From contig JAAZIU010000032.1 in assembly GCA_012800735.1 (NCBI GenBank), positions 22,848-86,847 of the forward strand: a DNA stretch of 64,000 nucleotides. The letters run 5' to 3'. Position 1 is the stretch's first letter. Each line of letters begins with the position of its first letter. Below, one piece after another: positions 35,543-43,563 of this stretch. This stretch comes from Clostridiales bacterium (GTDB lineage Bacteria; Bacillota; Clostridia; Oscillospirales; CAG-272). Made by a program: the position numbers and the translations under genes. Below the pieces are notes generated by a model, which saw only the letters and a program-made list of their open reading frames with translations, was not told the origin of the DNA and did no database searches.

Positions 35543-36667
35543 TTAATAACGACCGTAGTTTTGTATTGCAGCCATTACAGCTCTCATAGAAGTTAAAAGA
35601 GAGCCGTTATTTATTGAGCCTGCAGTAGATATGTTTAATCCCCTTGTGCCGCTTGCTCTAATCATATCGCAGTCGCGGCGTATTTCGGCGACAATTTTGT
35701 CTTCATCGTTTGACATGAATGTAAATGGTGCAAGCTGACCGTCGATACGGGTGTTAGGCAAATGTTTTCTTATATGCTCAACAGTGACGGTAGGTCCGAA
35801 GTTGCAGCCGGTGAGATTTAGACGGGAAAGTATCGGGACAAGATGACCCATTGCAGAGTCGGAGTGCTGATATCTTTCATCGCCGGGTTCGGGTGAAACA
35901 TGTTCAAACACCGCTTTTAGTATTGGGTAGCCGAACAGCTCATACATTTCCGGTGTCATCAGATTTGAATCGTCGTCGGCGAAGCTGAAACCGTGATCGA
36001 AGTTTGACATGCTCCGACCGGATTCCTCGATAAATATATCGATATATCCAAGCAGCACTTTTTTAATGGTTTCCGAAAAACGCACAAAGAGATCCGGATC
36101 GTCGTAATATAGGAAAAGCAGATTTTCGACGCCATAAACCGAAGTTGCAAGAGTGACGGGACCTCTGACGCCGCGAAACTGATACGGTCTTCGTCCGTAT
36201 TTTTCATATATACGCTTTTTCTCGCTTTCCCAATTCGGAGGAAGGATAAACGAGCGAAGATCCATATTGTCTATTTCATCAAGTTTTCTTTTAAGGTCTT
36301 CCGGGGATTCCATTGAACCGCGAAGCCAGGTAGTCTTGCCGTCGAAAACATATTGCCCTCCAAAGACTTCGCCTATCTGACGATATCCCGGAAAATGAGA
36401 ATCGGCAGGCGGCGGGTCGCTTTCGTTAAGCAGTTTTCTGCCGACGATTTTTAACGCTTTTTCATTATAACGCTTGTTCAGCTCCTGACGGCGAAACGGT
36501 TCTGTATAACCCCAGGGTTCGCCTTCTTCGCCGAGTTCCGCGAATACGCATTCGTCGCTCATACGTATTCCCATAGCGACCTGAACTGCATCGGGGTTGA
36601 AGCAGTTAAGCTTGTGTGCTTCGCGGTCATCTGCCCAGAAGCGTTCGATATCGAGGTCAAGTTTCAT
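35543..36667 (-). CDS. Uroporphyrinogen decarboxylase-like protein (UroD/MtaA methyltransferase superfamily)
   Basis: A 374-residue protein of the UROD fold. The region YQHSDSAMGHLVPILSRLNLTGCNFGPT is the part where corrinoid methyltransferases such as MtaA carry a zinc-binding H-x-C. Here it reads HSDS, without the Cys. Clostridial relatives occur in sugar loci rather than haem loci, and no haem genes are seen here. I chose ATG 36667 because GGAGG lies just before it, while the ORF extension to 36721 passes through the promoter. It is the first gene of the minus operon. Demethylation of a methylated sugar is only a hypothesis. Confidence 0.75.
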   Translation of the reverse strand: MKLDLDIERFWADDREAHKLNCFNPDAVQVAMGIRMSDECVFAELGEEGEPWGYTEPFRRQELNKRYNEKALKIVGRKLLNESDPPPADSHFPGYRQIGEVFGGQYVFDGKTTWLRGSMESPEDLKRKLDEIDNMDLRSFILPPNWESEKKRIYEKYGRRPYQFRGVRGPVTLATSVYGVENLLFLYYDDPDLFVRFSETIKKVLLGYIDIFIEESGRSMSNFDHGFSFADDDSNLMTPEMYELFGYPILKAVFEHVSPEPGDERYQHSDSAMGHLVPILSRLNLTGCNFGPTVTVEHIRKHLPNTRIDGQLAPFTFMSNDEDKIVAEIRRDCDMIRASGTRGLNISTAGSINNGSLLTSMRAVMAAIQNYGRY

Positions 36668-36692
36668 AGCTACCTCCTTTTTCGTCGGGTTA

Positions 36693-36721
36693 ATTTTATC
36701 ACAGTATAGGGTCTTTGTCAA
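36693..36721 (-). promoter_or_regulatory. Sigma-A promoter for the UroD-like operon
   Basis: On the minus strand: TTGACA, 17-base spacer, TAAAAT, 26 bases before the start ATG. Confidence 0.8.
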
Positions 36722-36759
36722 GCAATGTGCGAAAAACTTGATATTGATTTAAAACTGAA

Positions 36760-36788
36760 TTGACAACGTGTTTTTTGTGTGTTATAAT
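36760..36788 (+). promoter_or_regulatory. Sigma-A promoter for the aldolase/GH5 unit
   Basis: TTGACA, 17-base spacer, TATAAT: a perfect consensus, divergent from the promoter at 36693-36721. A shared regulator could bind the 38 bases between them. Confidence 0.85.
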
Positions 36789-36818
36789 AGCATTAATGTA
36801 ACTGAAAGGCAAGATTAT

Positions 36819-37454
36819 ATGAGCAATTTTTTAGATATCCTTGAAACGACACGACTGATAACTATAATAAGAGGGATTCCGAGTGAAAAAGCGCAGTCAA
36901 CAGCTGACGCGCTATTTGAAGGAGGGGTAAGACTTGCCGAATTTACCTTTGACTTCAGCGGAAATAAACCCGATGAAGATATAGCAGAGATAATAAGATC
37001 TGTTGTAAAATACACGACGGGACGAATGATAATCGGTGCCGGAACCGTAACTACCGAAAAGCAGCTCAAACTCGCATATGAAGCCGGCGCGGAGTTTATT
37101 ATTTCTCCCGATGTTAATGAGAATATAATCAAACATACAAAAGAACTAGGGCTGTTCTCTGTTCCCGGCGCTTTGACGCCGACCGAGATTTCTTCAGCGC
37201 TGCGCTTTGGCGCCGACTGTGTGAAGATATTCCCTTCTTCCGCTTTCGGACCGTCATATTTTAAGCAGGTTACCGCGCCTTTTAACGGAGCAAGGCTGCT
37301 TGCGGTAACCGGAATATCTCTTGAAGATGTAAAACTTTATCTTGACAGCGGCTGTTTTGGTTTCGGGATTGGGGGAGCAATAACCGGAACCGACTGGGAT
37401 TTCGAAATAATCAAGCAAAACGCTTCGCTGTGGAGCACGGCATGTAAGAAATAA
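36819..37454 (+). CDS. eda: KDPG/KHG-type aldolase
   Basis: A 211-residue class I aldolase barrel. The Schiff-base Lys is in ADCVKIFPSSAFGP. The catalytic Glu is in RLAEFTF, and the GAGTV motif follows. The family splits 2-keto-3-deoxy-6-phosphogluconate to pyruvate and glyceraldehyde 3-phosphate, or does the related KHG reaction. The ATG at 36819 is chosen because the promoter covers the upstream extension; GAAAGG precedes it. It is followed by GH5 and SGNH genes, which suits uronic or aldonic acid catabolism. Confidence 0.88.
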   Translation: MSNFLDILETTRLITIIRGIPSEKAQSTADALFEGGVRLAEFTFDFSGNKPDEDIAEIIRSVVKYTTGRMIIGAGTVTTEKQLKLAYEAGAEFIISPDVNENIIKHTKELGLFSVPGALTPTEISSALRFGADCVKIFPSSAFGPSYFKQVTAPFNGARLLAVTGISLEDVKLYLDSGCFGFGIGGAITGTDWDFEIIKQNASLWSTACKK

Positions 37455-37480
37455 ACACTTATAATAAAACGGAGGCAGGC

Positions 37481-38494
37481 ATGAAAACAAAATACGGATT
37501 TAATTTTTTGTGGATGTTTTCCGGCAATTACGGCAAAACGCCTCAGGAGCCAAATCAGGAAGAACTTGATTTTGTCGCCGGCGAAGGCTTCAACTTTGTT
37601 CGTATACCGACTGATTATCACTTTTGGACAAAGGATTTCGATTATTTTAATCCGGACGAAAATATCCTCGGTTATATTGACAGGTATATCAAAGCATGCA
37701 ACAGCCGCGGTCTTCATGCCTGTCTGAATATACACCGCGCGCCCGGCTACTGCATCAACCGTCCGGAAATTGAAAAAAACAATCTCTGGAGAGACGAGGA
37801 GCCTCTTGAAGCCTTTATATTCCTCTGGAAGATGTTCGCCGAAAGATACAAAGGGATTTCCTCGGAAAAACTGAGCTTTGATCTTATAAATGAGCCTTGC
37901 AATATACCTCCGACTCATCCCTGCGACAGAAAGGATCACGAGAGAGTCATAAGGAAAACGATAAGCGAAATACGCGCGGTCGATCCTTCAAGAGAGATTG
38001 TCATCGACGGATTTGACGGCGGCGGAAGCGCGCTTCCGGAGCTTGCCGATCTTGGCTTACAAAACGTGATTCATTCGGGTCGGGGATATGAACCGTTCCA
38101 GGTTACTCACTACAAAGCCGAATGGGTGAGAGGAAACATAGACTGGGTCGTTCCGGAATATCCCGGAGAGGTTGCGCCCGGCAGGATTTGCAATATAGAT
38201 TCGCTTCGCAAGTATTATAAACCATGGATTGATGTTGAAAAAGCGGGAGTTAAGGTACATATCGGCGAATTTGGTTGCTACAACAAGCTTCCGAATGACC
38301 TTGCGCTGCGCTGGTTTGAAGATCTGCTTACAGTATTTAGAGAAAACGGCTGGGGGTATTCACTATGGAACTTCAAAGGTTCGTTCGGAATAGTTGAACA
38401 CGGCAGACCAGGTACCGAATATGAATACTATAAGGGATTTAAAGTTGATCGTAAGCTACTTGAATTATTGAAACTTGGGTTTTCAGGTAAGTAA
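37481..38494 (+). CDS. GH5-family glycosidase (cellulase-like)
   Basis: A 337-residue single-domain barrel, no signal peptide. The acid/base motif is DLINEP (Glu138) and the nucleophile motif is IGEFGCY (Glu263). Substrate-site residues include LNIHRAPGY and RIPTDYHFW. GH5 covers endo- and exo-glycosidases acting on beta-linked glucans, mannans and others. A cytoplasmic form suggests action on imported short saccharides. It lies 26 bases after the aldolase gene behind a GGAGG site and is followed by a hairpin. Confidence 0.9.
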   Translation: MKTKYGFNFLWMFSGNYGKTPQEPNQEELDFVAGEGFNFVRIPTDYHFWTKDFDYFNPDENILGYIDRYIKACNSRGLHACLNIHRAPGYCINRPEIEKNNLWRDEEPLEAFIFLWKMFAERYKGISSEKLSFDLINEPCNIPPTHPCDRKDHERVIRKTISEIRAVDPSREIVIDGFDGGGSALPELADLGLQNVIHSGRGYEPFQVTHYKAEWVRGNIDWVVPEYPGEVAPGRICNIDSLRKYYKPWIDVEKAGVKVHIGEFGCYNKLPNDLALRWFEDLLTVFRENGWGYSLWNFKGSFGIVEHGRPGTEYEYYKGFKVDRKLLELLKLGFSGK

Positions 38495-38501
38495 ATATTT
38501 A

Positions 38502-38527
38502 AAAGGACGCTTTAAGCGGCGTCCTTT
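38502..38527 (+). terminator. Hairpin after the GH5 gene
   Basis: AAAGGACGC / GCGTCCTTT stem, eight-base loop, directly after the GH5 stop and before the SGNH gene. The tail is only moderately T-rich, so partial read-through is possible. Confidence 0.7.
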
Positions 38528-38569
38528 ATATTTTATTTGAGTTTATTATTAAAAAAACAGGAGAATGAC

Positions 38570-39199
38570 ATGGATAACATAATAAAGGTTCTATTTCAAG
38601 GGGACTCGATTACCGACGGAATGCGTTTAAAAGACGAGGCAAGCCGTTGGGACAAGAATCATCAAATCGGTCACAGCTGGGCATATATCGTTTCCGCCAA
38701 ATTGGGTTTAGATCATCCGCGCAAATTTGAATTTATTAACCGTGCGGTTTCAAGCAATACCGTCGTTGACTTAAGCGAGCGCTGGGAAAAGGATGCTGTC
38801 GGGATTGCTCCGGATATATTAGCGATTTTGATCGGAATAAACGACGCAAGCAAAATCTGCAAAGACGCATCTTACACAGCGAAAGATTATATTATGGGAT
38901 ATGAAAAACTTTTGCAAAAAAGTCTTAAAGCTAATCCTGAAACCAAATTTATTTTGTTAGAACCGTTTACAACAAGAGATAATTATTTAAGGCAAGCATC
39001 GGATACTTTGGCAATACTTTTAAATGAACTTTGTGTAAAATACGGTGCTATGTTTGTTCCGCTTCAAGATTACTTTGACGAGGTGTGCGATAAATACGGC
39101 AAATCCTATTGGCTTTGGGATGACGTACACCCTACCGAAGCGGGTCACGGGCTGATTGCCTATGAGTTTTTAAAACGATTCGAGTCTGAATATCTCTAA
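38570..39199 (+). CDS. SGNH/GDSL-family hydrolase
   Basis: A 209-residue cytoplasmic esterase. Block I is LFQGDSITDG, block III IGINDA and block V WDDVHPTEAGH, with the full Ser-Asp-His set, so it is closest to typical TesA/acetylxylan-esterase-like members. I chose the ATG after CAGGAG rather than the in-frame upstream start at 38537. The stop is only two bases from the stop of the convergent WYL regulator, leaving no room for a separate terminator. Confidence 0.85.
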   Translation: MDNIIKVLFQGDSITDGMRLKDEASRWDKNHQIGHSWAYIVSAKLGLDHPRKFEFINRAVSSNTVVDLSERWEKDAVGIAPDILAILIGINDASKICKDASYTAKDYIMGYEKLLQKSLKANPETKFILLEPFTTRDNYLRQASDTLAILLNELCVKYGAMFVPLQDYFDEVCDKYGKSYWLWDDVHPTEAGHGLIAYEFLKRFESEYL

Positions 39200-39201
39200 G
39201 G

Positions 39202-40209
39202 CTATTTTCCGAGACGTTTAAGCGTCTTCTTCAGTCGCTTTCTGTATTCATCCGCTGCTTCCTTCGGTGCGGTGATTGTCATCTGATCGCCGAAGGTAAA
39301 CAGCCACCCCCAAAAGGTCGGACCGATTCTGACATTTGCGTCGACCGAAAGCAAATCATCCTTAAGGACTGAAACTTCAGTATCTTCCCCGAATTTATCA
39401 TAAACGGCATTCAGAATCTTTCTGTCAAATTCAAGCGTTACTTTTGTCGCTTCGCTGACGTTATACATGTTGAACACCGATTCCGTATATTCGGCAATTC
39501 CCTTTTCTGCTTCTGCCGCTTCAGGGCTTATCGGTTCGTTAGTTTTAACCACTCGTTCCATCCTGTCGACGCGATAATTGCAAAGCTCGTTATATTTTGA
39601 ACTATAACAAATTAAATAATAGTAATTCTCCGAATAAACGAGGGAAAGCGGTTCGACGTTATATACTTCCCTGTTTTTTCTGTAAACTCTTTCGCGATTT
39701 TCGTCAAGGTCAAAATATATAAACTCGGCGCGGCGGTTTTGCTGAATTGCTTCCTCAAGACTGTCGACATTGTAGTAAATCTGTTCGTTGTTATGTTTAT
39801 GAGTAAAATACCATATCGGTTTGGAGGTTAGAAGATCTCCCTGATAATCTCCCTCCAGAAAAGCTATTTTCCGTATCAGGTCTTGAGTTTTCTTTTCTGT
39901 GATAAAGCCGGCTGCTCTTACGGCATCGATCAGGATTTTCAGCTCCGGCGTACTGAATCTTCGTTCTGAAATGTAGTAGCCTTTTTCATGACCTACGAAG
40001 ACATGCATAATCTCATATCCGTTGGCATTCAAAAGAGCTATGTCTTTGGCTAAAGTGCGCCTGTCGCAGCTGATGCCCTTTTCATTAAGATAACTGATAA
40101 TTTCGCTTGTAGTCTTTGGGTTATTCTCATCAGAAGATTTAGAGAGCATGTCCGTCAGCACGAGCAGCTTCAGCCGCTGTTTTGCATTGTTTTTCATTTC
40201 ATTCACCAT
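39202..40209 (-). CDS. WYL-domain transcriptional regulator (YafY-like)
   Basis: A 335-residue protein. Residues about 10-75 form an HTH_11-type winged helix (TTSEIISYLNEKGISCDRRTLAKDIALL). Residues about 150-240 are the WYL domain, reading AEFIYFDLDENRERVYR and PLSLVYSENYYYLICYS. The C-terminal WCX-like extension ends the protein. WYL proteins sense ligands, often nucleic acids or nucleotides, and control DNA repair, phage defence or metabolism. Starts at 40209 or 40197 are both possible. A clear promoter lies at 40233-40261. The target genes are unknown. Confidence 0.85.
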   Translation of the reverse strand: MVNEMKNNAKQRLKLLVLTDMLSKSSDENNPKTTSEIISYLNEKGISCDRRTLAKDIALLNANGYEIMHVFVGHEKGYYISERRFSTPELKILIDAVRAAGFITEKKTQDLIRKIAFLEGDYQGDLLTSKPIWYFTHKHNNEQIYYNVDSLEEAIQQNRRAEFIYFDLDENRERVYRKNREVYNVEPLSLVYSENYYYLICYSSKYNELCNYRVDRMERVVKTNEPISPEAAEAEKGIAEYTESVFNMYNVSEATKVTLEFDRKILNAVYDKFGEDTEVSVLKDDLLSVDANVRIGPTFWGWLFTFGDQMTITAPKEAADEYRKRLKKTLKRLGK

Positions 40210-40232
40210 TTTTTGAAAGCTTTTATAAATAC

Positions 40233-40261
40233 ATTATATCATTAAATTCGGCGGTTGTAAA
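40233..40261 (-). promoter_or_regulatory. Sigma-A promoter for the WYL regulator
   Basis: On the minus strand: TTTACA, 17-base spacer, TATAAT, 24 bases before the upstream start. Confidence 0.75.
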
Positions 40262-40295
40262 GAATATTAATTATATGTTAATTTAAGCAAAACTA

Positions 40296-40324
40296 TTGCT
40301 AATTTATAAATATTATGATACAAT
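40296..40324 (+). promoter_or_regulatory. Candidate promoter for the gene at 40.4 kb
   Basis: TTGCTA, 17-base spacer, TACAAT. Transcription would start near 40331, just before the first copy of the CACCCAT-GAAAAAAACG repeat. Confidence 0.55.
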
Positions 40325-40340
40325 AACATTAGGATTGGGG

Positions 40341-40406
40341 ATGGCACCCATCGAAAAAAACGGCATCCTGAAATTCATAAAGATACAGAGGGGGCGACAC
40401 CCATAG
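40341..40406 (+). CDS. Possible 21-codon leader ORF ending on the ATA start of the next gene
   Basis: ATG at 40341 opens a 21-residue frame (MAPIEKNGILKF...) that stops at TAG 40404-40406. The stop overlaps the ATA at 40403 (ATAG). The first seven codons resemble the N-terminus of the next protein (TPIEKN), because a near-repeat of about 18 bases occurs 53 bases apart. It could be a leader peptide or a by-product of the repeat. Confidence 0.3.
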   Translation: MAPIEKNGILKFIKIQRGRHP

Positions 40407-41008
40407 AAAAAAACGTAACTGTTTCGGATGAATTTGGCAATGAATATGAGCCGACCTGGCCCAGACGGGCAAAAGGTCTTGTGAAAAAAGGCAGAGCGCG
40501 CTTCGTTTCCGAAAATCACATATGCCTTACTGTGCCGAAAAGCTCCGGTAATTCCGTATTTGAAGAAAGCGGACGGCGCGAGCTGCCGATATACACAGAA
40601 GAGGAACAAGCGTTGAATAACGAAATAAATAACGGTGCATTGAACACCGAATATGAAAATCAAGCCGCAGCCGAACCGGTTGATAACGGTTTCAGCCTTT
40701 ATACCGTAGACTATATGCTTCAAAAGATTGACGAGCTGTCATATCAGACCGAACATCTCGAGCGAGCTTTTGCTATCCTTGAATACAATATAAAGTCAAA
40801 GACTTCAGATGATATGCAAGAGCGGACGCCCCGGCAATTCGCCGGCCAATTCGCCGGCGTACCGGGAGCTCCGGGTAATCTCGCCGGACAGGCAATGGCA
40901 GATGCCGCAGCCAGGATCTTTGTGGCACGCGAGCAGACAATACGAGAGACGATTAATATGTATCGGAATCTGCTTTATGACATACTTGGTAAGGATGAGA
41001 CAAATTAA
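40403..41008 (+). CDS. Conserved Firmicutes hypothetical protein with uncertain (apparently ATA) start
   Basis: A GTG at 40481 is available, but the frame upstream of it reads VTVSDEFGNEYEPTWPRRAKGL, which matches my memory of the N-terminus of a common clostridial small protein (T/SDE-GN-YE-T-PKRAKGLVK-GRARFV). So the real start is further up. The best placed codon is ATA at 40403, eight bases after AGAGGGGG. The 201-residue product has a small N-terminal motif domain, a variable acidic linker and a helical C-terminal part (SLYTVDYMLQKIDELSYQ...). Function is unknown. The ATG at 40341 is out of frame. It could also be a gene with a decayed start. Confidence 0.55.
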   Translation: MEKNVTVSDEFGNEYEPTWPRRAKGLVKKGRARFVSENHICLTVPKSSGNSVFEESGRRELPIYTEEEQALNNEINNGALNTEYENQAAAEPVDNGFSLYTVDYMLQKIDELSYQTEHLERAFAILEYNIKSKTSDDMQERTPRQFAGQFAGVPGAPGNLAGQAMADAAARIFVAREQTIRETINMYRNLLYDILGKDETN

Positions 41009-41052
41009 ACCGGCATTTTCCAGCTTATGCATAGCTGAATAACTGAATTTTT

Positions 41053-41085
41053 AACTGACTTCGTTTTTAAAGCGAAGTCAGTTTT
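41053..41085 (+). terminator. Intrinsic terminator upstream of the SBP-VWA operon
   Basis: A perfect 11-bp stem (AACTGACTTCG / CGAAGTCAGTT) followed by TTTT. It separates the gene at 40.4 kb from the next operon. Confidence 0.85.
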
Positions 41086-41120
41086 CAATATTTCTAAGAA
41101 ATCATTTGATTTATTTCTAA

Positions 41121-41154
41121 AATAATTGCTAAATAATTGCTTAAAATAATTGCT
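41121..41154. repeat. Three imperfect tandem copies of AATAATTGCT
   Basis: Copies begin at 41121, 41132 and 41145. They are too short and AT-rich to be called a CRISPR; they could be an operator cluster or low-complexity sequence. Confidence 0.5.
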
Positions 41155-41339
41155 AAATATTTTTCTTTTGATTTATAAAATATTCTTTTTAATTTATTGT
41201 CGATTTTACACAATCATTACCTGTTATTGATGTTTTAAATATAGTGGGTTCCTACAAAACAATTTACAAAATGCATATATTTTACCAATAATCGCTTTTT
41301 ATTCTTGTTTTAAAATATAATAAAGGAGAGTGATTATTT

Positions 41340-42947
41340 ATGTCCAGAATGCGTATCATATCAATTCTTGTTGCTTTAATGCTTTTGCTTTCTTCCTGCG
41401 CTTTTGGTTCTGACGGCGGAAAAAAGTCTGACTCAAATAAAAGTCGTTTCGGCTCGGGCGGCGAATTATTAAGAATAGTGTCAGGATCGGAAAATATAGA
41501 ACTCGAACCTTTAATTAAAGCTTACACCGACAATAATAAAGTCACCATTGAAATGACTTATATGGGTTCTGTTGATATTATGAGACAGCTTAAGTCAAAT
41601 ACATCTGAATATGATGCCGTTTGGCCGGCTTCCTCTATATGGATCTCAATGGGAGATAAAGATTTCAGAGTTAAACATACTGAATCTACAAGCCTTAGTC
41701 CGGTGGTTTTTGGCATAAAAAAATCTTTAGCCGAAAGTATGGGTTTTGTCGGCAAAAGAGTTTCGATCAATGATATTATGGCGAAAATAAAATCAGGTGA
41801 ATTAAAATTCTGCATGACTTCGGCAACTCAATCTAATTCGGGAGCCAGCGCATATTTGGGTTTCCTTTCCGGTCTTTCCGGCAATCCGGAAGTTTTGACT
41901 ATGGATGACTTACAAAACTCAAAACTGCGAGAAGATATAACCGGTCTTTTGCAGGGCGTTGATCGGTCTTCGGGAAGTTCCGAATGGCTCAAAACATTGT
42001 TTCTGCAAGGTGACTATGACGCTATGGTCAATTATGAGTCATTGATTATAACCTCGAATCAGGAATTGGTTGCAAGGGGAGACGAGCCGCTGTATGTTGT
42101 TTATCCGTATGACGGTTTGTCAATTTCCGATTCGCCTCTGGGATATATTGATTGCGGTAATCAGAAAAAAGAAGAAGCGTTTTTAAACTTTCAGAATTAT
42201 CTTCTGAGTGAAAAAGTTCAGAGCGACCTGCAGAAATTAGGCCGTCGAACAGGCTTTGAAGGTGTCTTTGATGAAAACAAGGGGGTTTTTAAAGGAGAAT
42301 GGGGGATAGATACCGAAAGAATTCTGTCGCCGATAAAACTGCCGACTGCCGAAGTAATAATGGAAGCTTTAAACCTCTATCAGAGAGAATTCAGAAAGCC
42401 TTCTTTATCAATTTATTGTCTTGATTTTTCAGGTTCTATGTATGGAAAAGGCGAAAGAGGCGTAAAGGAAGCTATGGATCTGATCCTGGATCAAACCAAG
42501 GCAAGCGAGCTGTTATTACAGTCGAATCCTCGCGAAATTAATCAAGTTATATTCTTCAATAGCGGTATTATAGACACAGCCATAATTGATCCCAGTACCG
42601 AAGAAGCTCTTAACGAATTAAACGCTAAAATTCAAGCTCAGTCCGCCGGAGGTGGAACTGATATATATAAGGCTATGATAAGAGGTCTGGAAACTTTAAA
42701 AAGCTATGATTTAGATCAATATAATCCGGCAATTATATTGCTTACCGACGGTGTCAGCGCGGGTTATTTTGAAGATTTTATAATCGCTTATGAGGAATTA
42801 GGACAGGATATCCCGGTTTTCTCAATCATGTTCGGCGATGCGGATCCGACTCAGTTGAAAGAAATTGCCGATTATACCAGAGCAAGAGTTTTTGACGGAA
42901 GAGAAGATCTGGCTTCAGCATTCAGAAGTGTTAAAGGATATAACTGA
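41340..42947 (+). CDS. Lipoprotein fusing a substrate-binding (SBP_bac_11-like) domain to a VWA domain
   Basis: A 535-residue precursor with lipobox LSSC (Cys20). Residues about 40-310 resemble molybdate/sulfate-type binding proteins (SGSENIELEPLIKAY; TYMGSVDIMRQL; VVFGIKKSLAE; MTSATQSNSGASAYLGFL). Residues about 350-535 are a von Willebrand A domain with a complete MIDAS: DFSGSM (Asp362), the GGGTD Thr, and LTDG. The mature protein should sit on the outer face of the membrane, and VWA domains bind partner proteins through a metal ion. It is first in a four-gene operon with XpaC-like, anchored SBP and TelA genes. The start follows AAAGGAGAG. Function is not known. Confidence 0.88.
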   Translation: MSRMRIISILVALMLLLSSCAFGSDGGKKSDSNKSRFGSGGELLRIVSGSENIELEPLIKAYTDNNKVTIEMTYMGSVDIMRQLKSNTSEYDAVWPASSIWISMGDKDFRVKHTESTSLSPVVFGIKKSLAESMGFVGKRVSINDIMAKIKSGELKFCMTSATQSNSGASAYLGFLSGLSGNPEVLTMDDLQNSKLREDITGLLQGVDRSSGSSEWLKTLFLQGDYDAMVNYESLIITSNQELVARGDEPLYVVYPYDGLSISDSPLGYIDCGNQKKEEAFLNFQNYLLSEKVQSDLQKLGRRTGFEGVFDENKGVFKGEWGIDTERILSPIKLPTAEVIMEALNLYQREFRKPSLSIYCLDFSGSMYGKGERGVKEAMDLILDQTKASELLLQSNPREINQVIFFNSGIIDTAIIDPSTEEALNELNAKIQAQSAGGGTDIYKAMIRGLETLKSYDLDQYNPAIILLTDGVSAGYFEDFIIAYEELGQDIPVFSIMFGDADPTQLKEIADYTRARVFDGREDLASAFRSVKGYN

Positions 42948-42960
42948 AAAGGAATATTTT

Positions 42961-43563
42961 ATGAAAAAAAGTGAAATCCTTCGTGTTATTAAAAGTTTGA
43001 TAGGGGGATTAGCTGCATTTGCTTTGATGCTTTTTTTCCTGATGCCGCTTCCTATGATTATTTTAGTTCCCATTGCTGTATATATCGGGATTTATTTAAT
43101 ATCTAAACCGGAAATCAAAATCGGTTCCATCAAATTAGATGAGGCAAACGGAGAGGAAATGAAGGCGTTGATGCAGGATGCCTATGATGATTTGGAAACT
43201 TTAATCCTTGCAGGCAGAAAGATTGAAAATCAGGAAATCAGACAGCTCGCAAATGACTTGTATCAATCCGGTATATCTATATTCGAGCATTTACATAAGA
43301 ATCCCGACAAAATCAATTTGGCGAGAAGATTTTTCAACTATTACCTGGATACGGCTGCCGGCCTGGTTGATAAATATCAGAAATTGAGCGCTTCAAAAGT
43401 AAAAGGTGAGTCTGTCAAAAAAGCCGAGATTGACGTTACAAACGGTTTGACAGTTTTAACAAAGGCTTTCGACCAGCAGTATGAGCGTTTAATGCAAGGG
43501 GAAATAATGGATATAACAACAGATGTTAAAGTCTTGGAACAGACTTTCAGGATGGGAGAATAA
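42961..43563 (+). CDS. XpaC-like protein (5-bromo-4-chloroindolyl phosphate hydrolysis family)
   Basis: A 200-residue protein. Residues 8-48 form a membrane hairpin (GGLAAFALMLFFLMPLPMIILVPIAVYIG). The rest is a helical cytoplasmic domain like XpaC of Bacillus, whose gene lies beside the TelA gene yaaN. The XpaC name refers to a colony colour phenotype, not a proven activity. I chose ATG 42961, behind AAAAGGA, over an in-frame upstream start that lies inside the previous gene. It starts 13 bases after the SBP-VWA stop and its stop touches the next start. Confidence 0.75.
   Translation: MKKSEILRVIKSLIGGLAAFALMLFFLMPLPMIILVPIAVYIGIYLISKPEIKIGSIKLDEANGEEMKALMQDAYDDLETLILAGRKIENQEIRQLANDLYQSGISIFEHLHKNPDKINLARRFFNYYLDTAAGLVDKYQKLSASKVKGESVKKAEIDVTNGLTVLTKAFDQQYERLMQGEIMDITTDVKVLEQTFRMGE

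Larger units (their letters stand above)
41009..41339. other. 331-base AT-rich intergenic region before the SBP-VWA operon
   Basis: It holds a terminator (41053-41085), a short A/T-rich repeat (AATAATTGCT at 41121, 41132 and 41145), and a likely -10 (TATAAT at 41316-41321) without a clear -35. No ORF with a ribosome site was seen. Confidence 0.7.

Noticed and set aside
36768..36818. Longer N-terminal extension of the KDPG aldolase
   Set aside because: The extension runs through a perfect TTGACA-17-TATAAT promoter; the ATG at 36819 has a ribosome site.
40313..40723. Minus-strand ORF of 136 codons opposite the 40.4 kb gene
   Set aside because: No ribosome site, no recognisable family, and it lies antisense to a frame with conserved-looking sequence.
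41121..41154. Possible CRISPR-like repeat
   Set aside because: Units are only about 10 bases, AT-rich, without spacers of constant length, and no cas genes are present.
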